Shown here: positions 18,361 to 27,315 of the stretch, one piece after another
How the letters are laid out: every line of letters starts with the position of its first letter
Numbering within the stretch: position 1 is the first letter of the stretch
Source of the DNA: Caballeronia megalochromosomata
Lineage (GTDB): Bacteria > Pseudomonadota > Gammaproteobacteria > Burkholderiales > Burkholderiaceae
Assembly (NCBI GenBank): GCA_001580565.1
Contig: LRBF01000042.1
Location: 1 to 64,000, forward strand
DNA: 64,000 nucleotides
Direction: 5' to 3'
Notes under the pieces: model-generated
What the model was told of the DNA's origin: nothing
Databases searched by the model: none
Seen by the model: only the letters and a program-made list of their open reading frames with translations
Program-made: the position numbers and the translations under genes

Positions 18361-18384
18361 CGGCCGGGCGATGGAGCCCGGCCG
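18361..18384 (-). other. Intercistronic stem-loop between gsiB and gsiC
   Basis: CGGCCGGGC, loop of 6, GCCCGGCCG: a perfect 9-base GC stem 8 bases after the gsiB stop, without a T run. Such hairpins after binding-protein genes usually protect the upstream mRNA, so that more GsiB than GsiCD is made. That role is inferred. Confidence 0.6.
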
Positions 18385-18391
18385 AAAGCGA

Positions 18392-19939
18392 TTACTTGAT
18401 CGCGATCTCGTCGAAGCTGAACGAGCCGTCGGGCATCACGTACGCGCCGGAAAGTCGCTTGCTGCGCGCATACACGACCTTCTCAGTGACGAGGAAGATC
18501 CACGGTGCGTCATCCCAGATGCGTTTTTGCGCATCGGCGTAGAACTTCGCTTTCTCGCCGCGATCCGTGGTGGCGAGCGCCTTCGCGAGATCGTCATCGA
18601 CCTGATTGTTTTTGTAGTACGCGGTGTTGAAGAGCTTCGGCGGGAACGAGGCGCCGCCGAGCAGCGGCGAGATCGCCCAGTCCGCTTCGCCCGTCGAGGA
18701 CGACCAGCCGACGTAGAGCATGCGCACGGGCGCCGTCTGCGGGTCCTGCGCACCCTCGATGCGCTGCACGCGCTGCCCCGCTTCGAGAGCTTCGACCGAT
18801 GTCTTCACGCCGACCTGCGCGAGTTGCTGCTGCACGAACTGGATGATCTTCTGCGCCGTCGTGTGGTTATAGCTCGACCACAATATGGTTTCGAAGCCGT
18901 TCGGATAACCCGCTTCCTTCAGCAGTTCGCGCGCCTTCGCGGGATCGTATTTCCACGGTCCGAGCTTCGTCGCGTATTCGACGCCCGGCGGCACGACGCC
19001 TTCGGAGGGCACGGCATAGCCCGCGAAGGCGACCTTGATGAGCGCGTCCTTGTTGATCGCGTAGTTCATCGCCTCGCGCACCTTCGGATTGTCGAAGGGC
19101 TTTTGCAGCACGTTCATGCTGACGTAGCGCTGAATGATCGACGGCGCCGCGATCAGATCGACCTTCGGGCTCGCCTTGAGCGTGCCGGCCTGCTCGAACG
19201 GAATCGAGAACGCGAAGTCCGCTTCGCCGGTCTGCATGAGCGCGGCGCGCGTGTTGTTATCGACCACCGGCTTCCAGTCGATCATGTCGATCTTCGGCAA
19301 GCCCTTCTGCCAGTAGCCCGCGAACTTCTTCACCTTCAGGTCGTCGGTCTGCTTCCATTCGACGAACTCGAACGGGCCCGTGCCGACCGGATGAAACGCG
19401 ATGTCCTTGCCGTATTTCTTGAGCGCGGTCGGCGAAATCATTACCGCCGACGGATGCGCGAGCACGTTGATGAACGCCGAGAAAGGAATCTTCAGCGTGA
19501 TCTTCACCGTGTACGGGTCGATCACTTCGGTCTTGTCGATCTTGTTGAAGAGGTTGTAGCGCTTGAGCTTGTTGTCCGGGTTCGTCACGCGGTCGAACAC
19601 GGCCTTCACCGCCTCCGCATTGAAATCGGTGCCGTCCTGAAACTTGACGTCCTTGCGCAGATGAATTGTGTAGACCTTCGCGTCGGGACTCGCCTCGTAA
19701 CTCGTCGCGAGCACGTTGCGGATCTTCATGTCCTTATCGAAGCCGAAGAGGCCCTCGTAGAACGACTTCGCCACCGCCTGCGAGAGCGTGTCGTTGGCGT
19801 CGTACGGATCCATCGTCGTGAAGGTCGAGGCGACGGCCATCACGGCAGTGCTTTGCGCATGCGCCGCGACAGGCGCGAGTGCGGTCAGCGTGGCGAACGC
19901 GCTTGCTGCGAGCATCGCGCGCAATTTAAAGGACGGCAT
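18392..19939 (-). CDS. gsiB: Periplasmic peptide-binding protein GsiB (SBP family 5)
   Basis: A 515-residue solute-binding protein with a signal peptide ([20 protein letters not shown], cleavage after AAHA). It has the family-5 architecture: [20 protein letters not shown] near the start, [23 protein letters not shown] repeats, and the late segment [15 protein letters not shown]. It delivers peptides to GsiCD. ATG at 19939 is preceded by AAGGAG. It lies 25 bases after gsiA. The E. coli orthologue binds glutathione; the exact ligand here is not provable by eye. Confidence 0.9.
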   Translation of the reverse strand: MPSFKLRAMLAASAFATLTALAPVAAHAQSTAVMAVASTFTTMDPYDANDTLSQAVAKSFYEGLFGFDKDMKIRNVLATSYEASPDAKVYTIHLRKDVKFQDGTDFNAEAVKAVFDRVTNPDNKLKRYNLFNKIDKTEVIDPYTVKITLKIPFSAFINVLAHPSAVMISPTALKKYGKDIAFHPVGTGPFEFVEWKQTDDLKVKKFAGYWQKGLPKIDMIDWKPVVDNNTRAALMQTGEADFAFSIPFEQAGTLKASPKVDLIAAPSIIQRYVSMNVLQKPFDNPKVREAMNYAINKDALIKVAFAGYAVPSEGVVPPGVEYATKLGPWKYDPAKARELLKEAGYPNGFETILWSSYNHTTAQKIIQFVQQQLAQVGVKTSVEALEAGQRVQRIEGAQDPQTAPVRMLYVGWSSSTGEADWAISPLLGGASFPPKLFNTAYYKNNQVDDDLAKALATTDRGEKAKFYADAQKRIWDDAPWIFLVTEKVVYARSKRLSGAYVMPDGSFSFDEIAIK

Positions 19940-19964
19940 CGTTGGACTCCTTTTTGAAGTGCTT

Positions 19965-21881
19965 CTAGTAAGCGCCGCCAACGTGATGCTCGGCGACAAA
20001 GTGATCCGGTCCGACTGCAACCAGTTTCGCGACGATGGGCTCATCGCCGAGCTTGCGGATCGGGCTCGGAATCTCGTCGGCGGCGAGCATGCGCTTCGCG
20101 TGCCGGCGCGACGGGTCGGCGACCGGCACCGCGCTCATCAGCTTGCGTGTGTACGGATGACGCGGCGCTTCGAACACGGCGGCGCGCGGCCCGATCTCGA
20201 CGATCTGCCCGAGATACATCACCGCCACGCGATGGCTCACGCGTTCCACGACCGCCATGTCGTGCGAGATGAAGAGATACGCGACGCCCAGTTCGCGCTG
20301 AAGATCGAGCATCAGGTTGACGATCTGCGCGCGCACGGAGACATCGAGCGCGGAGACGGATTCGTCGGCGATCACGACTTTCGGGTTCAACGCGAGCGCC
20401 CGCGCAATCGCGATGCGCTGTCTTTGACCGCCCGAGAATTCATGCGGATAGCGCTGCGCCGCTTCGGGCGGCAAGCCCACCTTGTCGAGCAGCCAGTCGA
20501 CGCGCGCCTGTGCTTCCTTTCCACTCGCGACGCCATGCACGAGGAGCGGCTCCATGACAGAAAAACCGACTGTCAGACGCGGATTGAGCGACGCGAACGG
20601 GTCCTGAAAAATGAACTGGATATTGCGCCGCAGCGTCTGCAACTCATGGCCTTCGAGCTTGCTGATGTCGCGTCCGTCGAATTCGATCGAACCGCTCTGG
20701 CTTTCGACGAGCCGCAGCAAGGAACGTCCCGTCGTCGATTTGCCGCAGCCCGATTCGCCGACGAGCGCGAGCGTTTCTCCCGGACGCAGGTCGAAGCTCA
20801 CGCGCTCGACCGCATGCACCGCCGCCGTCGTGCGGCCGAACAAGCCGCTCTTCACCGGGAAGCGCGTGACCAGATCGCGCACGCGCAGAATGGGTCTGGT
20901 CGCTTCATCGACGGCTGGCTGTGTTTCCTTCTCGACCGCTTCCGATGGACGCAATGCGCTCGCATCGTCGGGCGCGATGTCGACCGGCTCGACTTCGAGA
21001 ATCGGGAATTTCGCGGGACGATCGGTGCCGCGCATCGCGCCGAGCGTCGGCACGGCGGCGAGCAGCGCTTTCGTGTACGAATGTTTCGGCGCATGAAACA
21101 GCGTGTCCGAATGCGCTTCCTCCACCTTCTCGCCGCGATACATCACGAGCACGCGATCAGCCACTTCCGCGACCACGCCCATGTCGTGCGTGATGAAGAT
21201 CACGCCCATGTTCATCTCATCCTGCAAGCCGCGCACGAGCTGCAGGATTTGCGCCTGAATCGTGACGTCGAGCGCGGTGGTCGGCTCATCGGCGATCAGG
21301 AGCGCGGGCTTGCACGAGAGCGCCATTGCGATCATCACGCGCTGGCGCATGCCACCCGACAACTGGTGCGGATAGCGCGCAAACACGCGTTTCGTTTCGG
21401 GAATGCGCACGAGATCGAGCAGACGCAGCGCTTCGGCGCGCGCCTGTGCATGGCTCTTGCCCTGATGCAGCGCGATGGCTTCCGCGATCTGGTCGCCCAC
21501 CGTGAAGACCGGATTGAGCGAGGTCATCGGCTCCTGGAAGATCATCGCGATGTCCGCGCCACGCACGCTGCGCATCGCCGCGGACGATGCTTTCGCGAGA
21601 TCCAGCGTTTGCCCGTTGCGCCGCCTGAACGCCACGCTGCCCGAGACGATCCGCCCGCCGCCATGCTCGACGAGACGCATCAGCGCGAGCGACGTGACCG
21701 ATTTCCCCGAGCCCGATTCGCCGACGATCGCGAGCGTCTCGCCGCGATCCACGGTGAACGAGATGTTGCGCACGGCTTCGATGATGCGCGAGCGTGCGCG
21801 GAACGAAACCGACAGATCGCGCACGTCGATCACGCGGTTATCGGGCAAGGGTAAGGGTAAGGGCAAGGTCGCGTTCGTCAT
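19965..21881 (-). CDS. gsiA: Peptide/glutathione ABC transporter ATP-binding protein GsiA (double ATPase)
   Basis: A 638-residue protein with two complete ABC ATPase domains. The first has Walker A GESGSGKS (about 54-61) and signature LSGGMRQRV. The second has Walker [10 protein letters not shown] and signature FSGGQRQRI. It powers GsiBCD import. Its start overlaps the isoaspartyl peptidase stop by 4 bases. The N-terminus contains a short Leu-Pro repeat (LPLPLPLP) encoded by four hexanucleotide copies at 21843-21866. Confidence 0.93.
   Translation of the reverse strand: MTNATLPLPLPLPDNRVIDVRDLSVSFRARSRIIEAVRNISFTVDRGETLAIVGESGSGKSVTSLALMRLVEHGGGRIVSGSVAFRRRNGQTLDLAKASSAAMRSVRGADIAMIFQEPMTSLNPVFTVGDQIAEAIALHQGKSHAQARAEALRLLDLVRIPETKRVFARYPHQLSGGMRQRVMIAMALSCKPALLIADEPTTALDVTIQAQILQLVRGLQDEMNMGVIFITHDMGVVAEVADRVLVMYRGEKVEEAHSDTLFHAPKHSYTKALLAAVPTLGAMRGTDRPAKFPILEVEPVDIAPDDASALRPSEAVEKETQPAVDEATRPILRVRDLVTRFPVKSGLFGRTTAAVHAVERVSFDLRPGETLALVGESGCGKSTTGRSLLRLVESQSGSIEFDGRDISKLEGHELQTLRRNIQFIFQDPFASLNPRLTVGFSVMEPLLVHGVASGKEAQARVDWLLDKVGLPPEAAQRYPHEFSGGQRQRIAIARALALNPKVVIADESVSALDVSVRAQIVNLMLDLQRELGVAYLFISHDMAVVERVSHRVAVMYLGQIVEIGPRAAVFEAPRHPYTRKLMSAVPVADPSRRHAKRMLAADEIPSPIRKLGDEPIVAKLVAVGPDHFVAEHHVGGAY
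21843..21866. repeat. Hexanucleotide tandem repeat in the 5' end of gsiA
   Basis: Four copies of GGGYAA (two GGGTAA flanked by two GGGCAA) on the plus strand, coding for Leu-Pro pairs at GsiA residues 6-13. A gain or loss of one unit would stay in frame. Confidence 0.8.
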
Positions 21882-22843
21882 CGATAGATCGCCGTGACGG
21901 GCGCTTCGCCCACGCGTGCAAAGCCGCGATACATGCCTTCCGTGTTGAACGGCAGCACGACGTTGCCCTTCGCGTCGACGGCGACGAGGCCGCCGCGTCC
22001 TTCGATGCGCGGCAGCCTGATCATCACGACATCGCTCGCCGCGTCTTCCAGCGACACGCCGCGATACTCCATTTGCGCCGATACGTCATACGCCGCGAGC
22101 ATGCGGATGAACATTTCGCCCGTGCCTGTCGTCGACACGGCGCAGGTCGCGTCGCTCGCATAGCAGCCCGCGCCGATCAGCGGCGCATCGCCGACGCGCC
22201 CCGCCTGCTTGTTGGTGATGCCGCCCGTCGATGTCGCCGCCGCGAGATGACCGTTCGCGTCGAGCGCGACCGCGCCGACAGTGCCGAACTTCTTGTCCGG
22301 ATCGAGGGGATCGTCGCCGGAAGCGAACTTCGTCGTCGCATCGTGATCGAGCATGGTGCCCGACGTGCCGCGCGCCTTGAGCCATTGCTGATGGCGCGCT
22401 TCCGTGTAGAAGTACGACGGATCGACGAATTCGAGTCCTTGCGCTTGGGCGAACGCTTCCGCGCCCGCCGCCGTGAACATCACGTGATCGCTCACGTCGA
22501 GCACGCGGCGCGCGGCGAGCACCGGATTCTTCACACGCGTCACGCAACTGATCGCGCCCGCTTCGAGCGTCGCGCCGTCCATCACGGAAGCATCGAGCTC
22601 GTGCGTGCCCGCCGCCGTGAACACCGCGCCGTGGCCCGCGTTGAAGAGCGGACAGTCTTCAAGAAGACGGACCGCTTCGGTGACGGCGTCGAGCGCGCTG
22701 CCGCCAGCGGCAAGAATACGCTCGCCCGCGTTCAGGATGTCGGCGAGAGCCGTGTGATAGCGCCCTTCGGTTTCGGCGTTCATCGCGTGGCGCAGGATCG
22801 TGCCCGCGCCACCGTGAATGGCAATGACTGGTGTGACGCTCAT
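21878..22843 (-). CDS. iaaA: Isoaspartyl peptidase / L-asparaginase (IaaA type, Ntn hydrolase)
   Basis: A 321-residue plant-type asparaginase. The N-terminus [11 protein letters not shown] and the autoprocessing site [13 protein letters not shown] are present, with T188 the expected nucleophile after cleavage. [13 protein letters not shown] and TGTGEMFIR complete the substrate pocket. The enzyme cuts beta-aspartyl (isoAsp) dipeptides and is weakly active on asparagine. Its start overlaps the stop of the RpiR regulator gene by 4 bases, and its stop overlaps gsiA by 4. The same iaaA-gsiABCD order is known from enterobacteria. Confidence 0.93.
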   Translation of the reverse strand: MSVTPVIAIHGGAGTILRHAMNAETEGRYHTALADILNAGERILAAGGSALDAVTEAVRLLEDCPLFNAGHGAVFTAAGTHELDASVMDGATLEAGAISCVTRVKNPVLAARRVLDVSDHVMFTAAGAEAFAQAQGLEFVDPSYFYTEARHQQWLKARGTSGTMLDHDATTKFASGDDPLDPDKKFGTVGAVALDANGHLAAATSTGGITNKQAGRVGDAPLIGAGCYASDATCAVSTTGTGEMFIRMLAAYDVSAQMEYRGVSLEDAASDVVMIRLPRIEGRGGLVAVDAKGNVVLPFNTEGMYRGFARVGEAPVTAIYR

Positions 22844-23814
22844 GTTTCGCGCGGCTCCGTGTGAGTGTGTCGTTTCGCAGCCGTGCGGCGTGTGGCCTGT
22901 ACGGCGTGTGCCTCTTTCGGAATCGACGGCGCGACGAGCCACGGCAGAACGAATTCGGTCAACCCCGAGGCCGCCTCCACCGAGCGTTTCGCGCGATGCG
23001 CGACCGCGTCGCAGAGCGCTTCGATGACGGCGAGCACGGCGGTATCGCAATTCGCCGCGAGACGGCGCTCGGCGCGGATCGCGAGCAGCAGGTCGGCGAC
23101 TTGCGCGAGCGGCGACGCGCCGCTGTCCGTGAGCGCGACGACGCGCAAGCCGTGATCGCGCGCGAGCCGCGCGAGCGTGATGGTGTCGTCGACATAGCGC
23201 GGAAACGCGATCGCGATCAGCACATCGCCGCGCGACGCCGTGAAGAGCCTGCGCGCCGCGTGCGACGGCCCGCCCGTGAGCGCGAGCGACTGCACGTTCG
23301 CGCAATACGGCGTGAGTCCGTGCTCCATCAATCCCGCGAGGAACGCGCTCGCGCCGTAGCCGACCACGAAGACGCGCGGCGCGGCGAGGATCGTCTCGAC
23401 GATCGCCTCGGCCTTCGCGCCATCGACGGATGTTTGAGCAAGACGCAGGTTCGCCGCCGCCTGCGCAAGCGATGCATCGAAGACTTCGGCGCCGCTCGCC
23501 GGCGATTCGAGCGCGGTGCGTAAGCGCTCGACCGGCGCGATGGTCGCCTCGAAGCCGCGCACGAGCGCCTCGCGAAACGCCGGATAGCCCGAGAAGCCGA
23601 GGGCGCGCGCGAAACGGTTCGCCGTCGCCACCGACGCGCCCACGGCGCCCGCCAGTTCGTCGATGCGCATCGTCGCTGAACGAAACAGGTTCGCCAGCAC
23701 AAACGCCCCCATGCGCCGATGGATGGGCGTGAGCGTCGGCATGGCGGCGGCGATGCGCGCGGAGATCAGTTCGTCGGCGCTCGCCGGCGCACCAAGCGAT
23801 AGTGAACGGGACAT
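22840..23814 (-). CDS. MurR/RpiR family transcriptional regulator
   Basis: A 324-residue regulator. The N-terminal HTH_6 domain covers about residues 15-90 (MGAFVLANLFRSATMRIDEL and SVATANRFARALGFSGYPAF). The C-terminal SIS domain (about 130-270) contains VFVVGYGASAFLAGL and ALTDSGASPLAQVADLLL. SIS domains usually bind sugar phosphates, including amino-sugar phosphates. As first gene of the gsi operon it probably controls the operon. ATG at 23814 is chosen because it gives the family N-terminus; the frame continues upstream. Confidence 0.88.
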   Translation of the reverse strand: MSRSLSLGAPASADELISARIAAAMPTLTPIHRRMGAFVLANLFRSATMRIDELAGAVGASVATANRFARALGFSGYPAFREALVRGFEATIAPVERLRTALESPASGAEVFDASLAQAAANLRLAQTSVDGAKAEAIVETILAAPRVFVVGYGASAFLAGLMEHGLTPYCANVQSLALTGGPSHAARRLFTASRGDVLIAIAFPRYVDDTITLARLARDHGLRVVALTDSGASPLAQVADLLLAIRAERRLAANCDTAVLAVIEALCDAVAHRAKRSVEAASGLTEFVLPWLVAPSIPKEAHAVQATRRTAAKRHTHTEPRET

Positions 23815-24034
23815 GAAATGCGCTGCGCTCTCATGGGCGATGAACCGCGATGAAAGTATATTTACTCGAAAAGCCGGCCAGAAAAAATTCATTTTCATCG
23901 AACTCGGGTTTTCGATAAGGCGCGCAAGTGGGCCGCGTCCGATGCATCGAACGTGCACGATCATGCACAATACGGGGCGCGTCGCGGTGCAAAAGCGCAT
24001 GACGCGCACGCGTTTCCAGTCCTGACCGAACGGT

Positions 24035-25300
24035 ATGAACTTCGACTTCCTTCCCGATCCGCTGCCGCATCTGCTCGCCATCCACCCGTGGGCGCAAGTC
24101 GTCGCGGGCCTCGTCGCACTCGCGCTGATCGCGCTCTTCCTGCAATGGGTGATCGCGCGCATCGTGCTGTATGTCGCGCACCGGCTGCTCGTGCTCGCCG
24201 GGCATCAGAAGTGGGACCGCGCGTTCATCAAGCGTCGCGCCTATCACCGCCTCTGGTACGCGGTGCCGTTCGCGACCATCGCGCTCGGCATCGACGACGT
24301 GCCGCGCATCGGCCATTGGGCGACGAGCATCGGCCGCGTGGCGCACGGCGGCGCTTGGGTCTGCATTTTCTTCGCCGCGGGCAGCGCGCTGTCCGCGTGG
24401 CAGGACGTCTATGCGGAAAGCAAGGAAGCCCAGACGCGCTCCATCAAAGGCTATATCCAGATCGGCAAGCTCGCGCTCGCGCTCGTGTGCGGCGTGCTCG
24501 TGCTGTCGATTCTCATCGACCGCTCGCCACTGTGGATGCTCTCCGGTCTCGGCGCGCTCTCCGCGGTGCTGCTGCTCGTGTTCAAGGACACGCTGCTGTC
24601 GCTCGTCGCGAGCACGCAGTTGACGTCGAACGACATGCTGCGCATCGGCGACTGGATCGAAATGCCGCAAGCCGCCGCCGACGGCTTCGTGAAGGACATC
24701 GCGCTGCACACGGTCAAGGTGCAGAACTGGGACAACACCGTGACCACGGTGCCGACCTACAAGCTTTTTTCGGAGAGCTATCGCAATTATCGGCACATGT
24801 TCGAATCGGGCGGCCGGCGCATCAAGCGAACCTTGCGCATCGACGCGCAATGCGTGCGCTTTCTCACCGAGGAAGAGACCGCGCGCCTGAAGCGCTTTCG
24901 TCTGCTGCACGATTATCTGGAACAGAAGCAGACCGAAGTCGAGCAGGCGAACCGCAATCTCGGCGAACTCGCGAACGAGCCCGCGAACCGGCGGCGGCTC
25001 ACGAATATCGGCACGTTTCGCGCGTATGGGCTCGCTTATCTGCAGCGCCATCCGGAGATCCGCCAGGACATGGCCATCATGGTGCGCATGATGGAACCGC
25101 AATCGGAAGGCATTCCGGTCGAGGTCTACTGTTTCACCGCGACGACCGCGTGGACGCAATACGAGCGCATTCAGGGCGATGTCTTCGACCATCTGCTGTC
25201 CATCCTTCCGGAGATGGGCCTGCGCCTTTATCAGGCGCCATCCGGCGCCGACATGACCGGCTTCGCGGGCCGTCTGCGCGGCGAAATGCCGGCTCTGTGA
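24035..25300 (+). CDS. MscS family mechanosensitive channel (YbdG-like)
   Basis: A 421-residue inner-membrane protein. Five hydrophobic segments lie in residues 15-190, followed by the MscS pore/beta region (SALSAVLLLVFKDTLLSLVAS then MLRIGDWIEMP, about 175-215) and a soluble C-terminal domain. The longer insertion after the beta domain and overall length resemble E. coli YbdG/MscM rather than MscS. Such channels open on hypo-osmotic stress. It is transcribed divergently from the RpiR gene, with 220 bases between the starts. Confidence 0.88.
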   Translation: MNFDFLPDPLPHLLAIHPWAQVVAGLVALALIALFLQWVIARIVLYVAHRLLVLAGHQKWDRAFIKRRAYHRLWYAVPFATIALGIDDVPRIGHWATSIGRVAHGGAWVCIFFAAGSALSAWQDVYAESKEAQTRSIKGYIQIGKLALALVCGVLVLSILIDRSPLWMLSGLGALSAVLLLVFKDTLLSLVASTQLTSNDMLRIGDWIEMPQAAADGFVKDIALHTVKVQNWDNTVTTVPTYKLFSESYRNYRHMFESGGRRIKRTLRIDAQCVRFLTEEETARLKRFRLLHDYLEQKQTEVEQANRNLGELANEPANRRRLTNIGTFRAYGLAYLQRHPEIRQDMAIMVRMMEPQSEGIPVEVYCFTATTAWTQYERIQGDVFDHLLSILPEMGLRLYQAPSGADMTGFAGRLRGEMPAL

Positions 25301-25486
25301 CTTGCACGATTCGCGCCGTCAAAAAGAATCAGGCAAGAATCCTCCACTTTTGTGTATTCACGTTGACGCTTCCCGTCATTACGATCTAACCATCGCCGAT
25401 GCGCCTTTTTTCCGCAGCTTCTTAGCCGCGGTGGAATCGCTTTTTCCGCGCATCGCCACTTAATCGTCATAAAAGGAAAACTCAAC

Positions 25487-26479
25487 GTGATCGATCGCGT
25501 CCATGCCATGCGTGTCTTCACGCGTGTCGTCGATACGAACAGCTTCACGCGTGCGGCCGAGTCACTCGGCATGCCGCGCGCGAGTGTTTCGACGACCGTG
25601 CAACAACTCGAAGCGCTAGTCGGCGTGCAATTGCTCGCACGCACGACGCGGCGCCTGAATCTCACCGTCGACGGCGCCGCCTATTACGAGCGCTGCGCGC
25701 AAATCCTCGCCGATATCGACGAGCTCGAATCCGGCTTCGGCGCGGGCGAGGAGCGCCTGCGCGGACGGCTGCGCGTCGAGATGCCCGATACCGTCGCGAC
25801 GTCGATCGTCGTGCCCGCGCTGCCGGAGTTTCACGCGCGCTATCCACAGATCGAGCTGTCGATCGGCATCGGCAATCGCAATGTAGACCTCGTCGGCGAA
25901 GGGGTCGATTGCAGCGTGCAACTCGGCGAACTGCCCGATTCGGGTCTGATCGCGCGCCGGCTCGGCATGCTCGAACAGGTGACCTGCGCCAGTCCTGCGT
26001 ATCTGGACAAGCACGGCATGCCGCAAACGCTTGACGAGCTCACGCAGCACGTCGCAGTCAATTGCATCTCGGAGAAAAGCGGCCGTCCCGCCGACTTCGA
26101 TTTCGATGTCGACGGCGAGCCCGTCACGATGAAGATGCGCGGCTTCGTGCAGGTTGCCGACGAGCACGCGTATCTCGCGTGCGGCGTGGAAGGGCTGGGG
26201 TTGATCCAGCCGCTGCGCATCGCGGCGCAGTCTTATCTGCGCTCGGGACAGTTGCGCGAAGTGCTGCCGCAATGGAAGTCGCCGCCGCTCAAGGTGTCGG
26301 TGGCGTTTCTCAAAAGCCGTCAGGCGAGCCCGCGTGTGTCGGTGTTCGTCGACTGGCTCGCGGCGCTCTTCGAGCGTACGCAGCAAATCGACGACACGCT
26401 GACGAGCCTGTATCGCTCGGCGCAACGCCGCGGCCCGGCGCGCCGGGATCGTCCTGAGGAAGAAACCGCCGACGCGTGA
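25487..26479 (+). CDS. LysR family transcriptional regulator
   Basis: A 330-residue LysR protein. The winged helix (about 1-65) has MRVFTRVVDTNSFTRAAESL and RASVSTTVQQLE. The substrate-binding domain follows (about 95-300). The start is GTG at 25487, chosen because AAAGGAAAA lies upstream and the residues before the internal ATG (25505) match the family. The last 25 residues are Arg-rich. It belongs to the large CrgA-like/AaeR-like group in Burkholderiaceae; its target is unknown. No obvious divergent partner gene is present. Confidence 0.87.
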   Translation: MIDRVHAMRVFTRVVDTNSFTRAAESLGMPRASVSTTVQQLEALVGVQLLARTTRRLNLTVDGAAYYERCAQILADIDELESGFGAGEERLRGRLRVEMPDTVATSIVVPALPEFHARYPQIELSIGIGNRNVDLVGEGVDCSVQLGELPDSGLIARRLGMLEQVTCASPAYLDKHGMPQTLDELTQHVAVNCISEKSGRPADFDFDVDGEPVTMKMRGFVQVADEHAYLACGVEGLGLIQPLRIAAQSYLRSGQLREVLPQWKSPPLKVSVAFLKSRQASPRVSVFVDWLAALFERTQQIDDTLTSLYRSAQRRGPARRDRPEEETADA

Positions 26480-26492
26480 TGCCGGCGCCGCG

Positions 26493-26789
26493 CTAGCGCA
26501 CCGGCGTGGCCGCGTTAGCGCCCACCACGGTATTCCACTTGCGCACTTCCCAGCGATCGACCAGTCCGTTCGTCACGTACGGATCGTTTTTCGCGAAATC
26601 TTCGGCGGCGGCGGGCGAATCGCTGTGAAACAGCAGCATCGCGCGATCGGTGGGCGCATCGAGCGCGCCCGCGAGCACGATGTCGCCCCGCTCGACCGCC
26701 GCCCACGCCAGGGCGAGATGCGCATCGCGAAACTGCGCGCGGCGCTCCAGATAGTCTGAACAGAGTTCATATATCAGCAAATAGTGCAT
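26493..26789 (-). CDS. YciI family protein
   Basis: A 98-residue protein of the YciI-like dimeric alpha/beta-barrel family: MHYLLIYELCSDYLERRAQF, then AGALDAPTDRAMLLFHSDSP, then the family's DPYVTNGLVDRWEVRKWNTV. YciI proteins resemble muconolactone isomerase-fold enzymes; no reaction is assigned. It is convergent with the LysR gene (13 bases between stops). Confidence 0.88.
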   Translation of the reverse strand: MHYLLIYELCSDYLERRAQFRDAHLALAWAAVERGDIVLAGALDAPTDRAMLLFHSDSPAAAEDFAKNDPYVTNGLVDRWEVRKWNTVVGANAATPVR

Positions 26790-26939
26790 CGCAGACTCCT
26801 TTCAGTGGAACAGTGACGGGTGCATCGAGCCAGCTTGTCCTATTTTCGAGATCAAAACCAAGAGTTCAATCGGAAGCGTCTGATCGCTTAACAATAGCGT
26901 ATCGAAGATCATGTGCGGATACTCGAAAAGGATTCCGCC

Positions 26940-27176
26940 ATGACCCGCAATCAACCGCCTTGCAATACGTGCCCCAAGCACGATTGCCGCACCTGCGCGT
27001 GGACGTCGCCGCTCGACGCGTCGTACCGTACGCTCATTCACTCCCATTCCATGCTGTCGCTCGTCGCGCTTTCCGTGAAGAACACGGAACCCGCGCCCGC
27101 CGAGGCGTCGTGGCTCGCGATCGCCGGCAAACGCATTCTCAGATTTTTCTCGGAACTGAGCCCGCGCGCACGTTGA
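26940..27176 (+). CDS. Small cysteine-rich hypothetical protein
   Basis: A 78-residue protein whose N-terminus holds a C-x2-C-x4-C-x2-C arrangement (CNTCPKHDCRTC, about residues 8-19), which could bind zinc or an Fe-S cluster. The remainder is basic, with no signal peptide. AAAAGGA lies upstream of the ATG at 26940. I do not recognise a family. It stands between the YciI gene (divergent) and the DUF937-OmpA gene; coding is plausible from the ribosome-binding site and amino-acid make-up. Confidence 0.55.
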   Translation: MTRNQPPCNTCPKHDCRTCAWTSPLDASYRTLIHSHSMLSLVALSVKNTEPAPAEASWLAIAGKRILRFFSELSPRAR

Positions 27177-27315
27177 AAAGCGCATCGCGAGTCGCATTGA
27201 AGCACCGTTTTCGTAAATAAGTTTGCACGATTTTTTTTAGGATAACTGGGCATATAGAATCCGCTGCACACTTGCGCTTGCGTTAAGCGTTCATGCAGAA
27301 AGGAAAATTCAGTCG

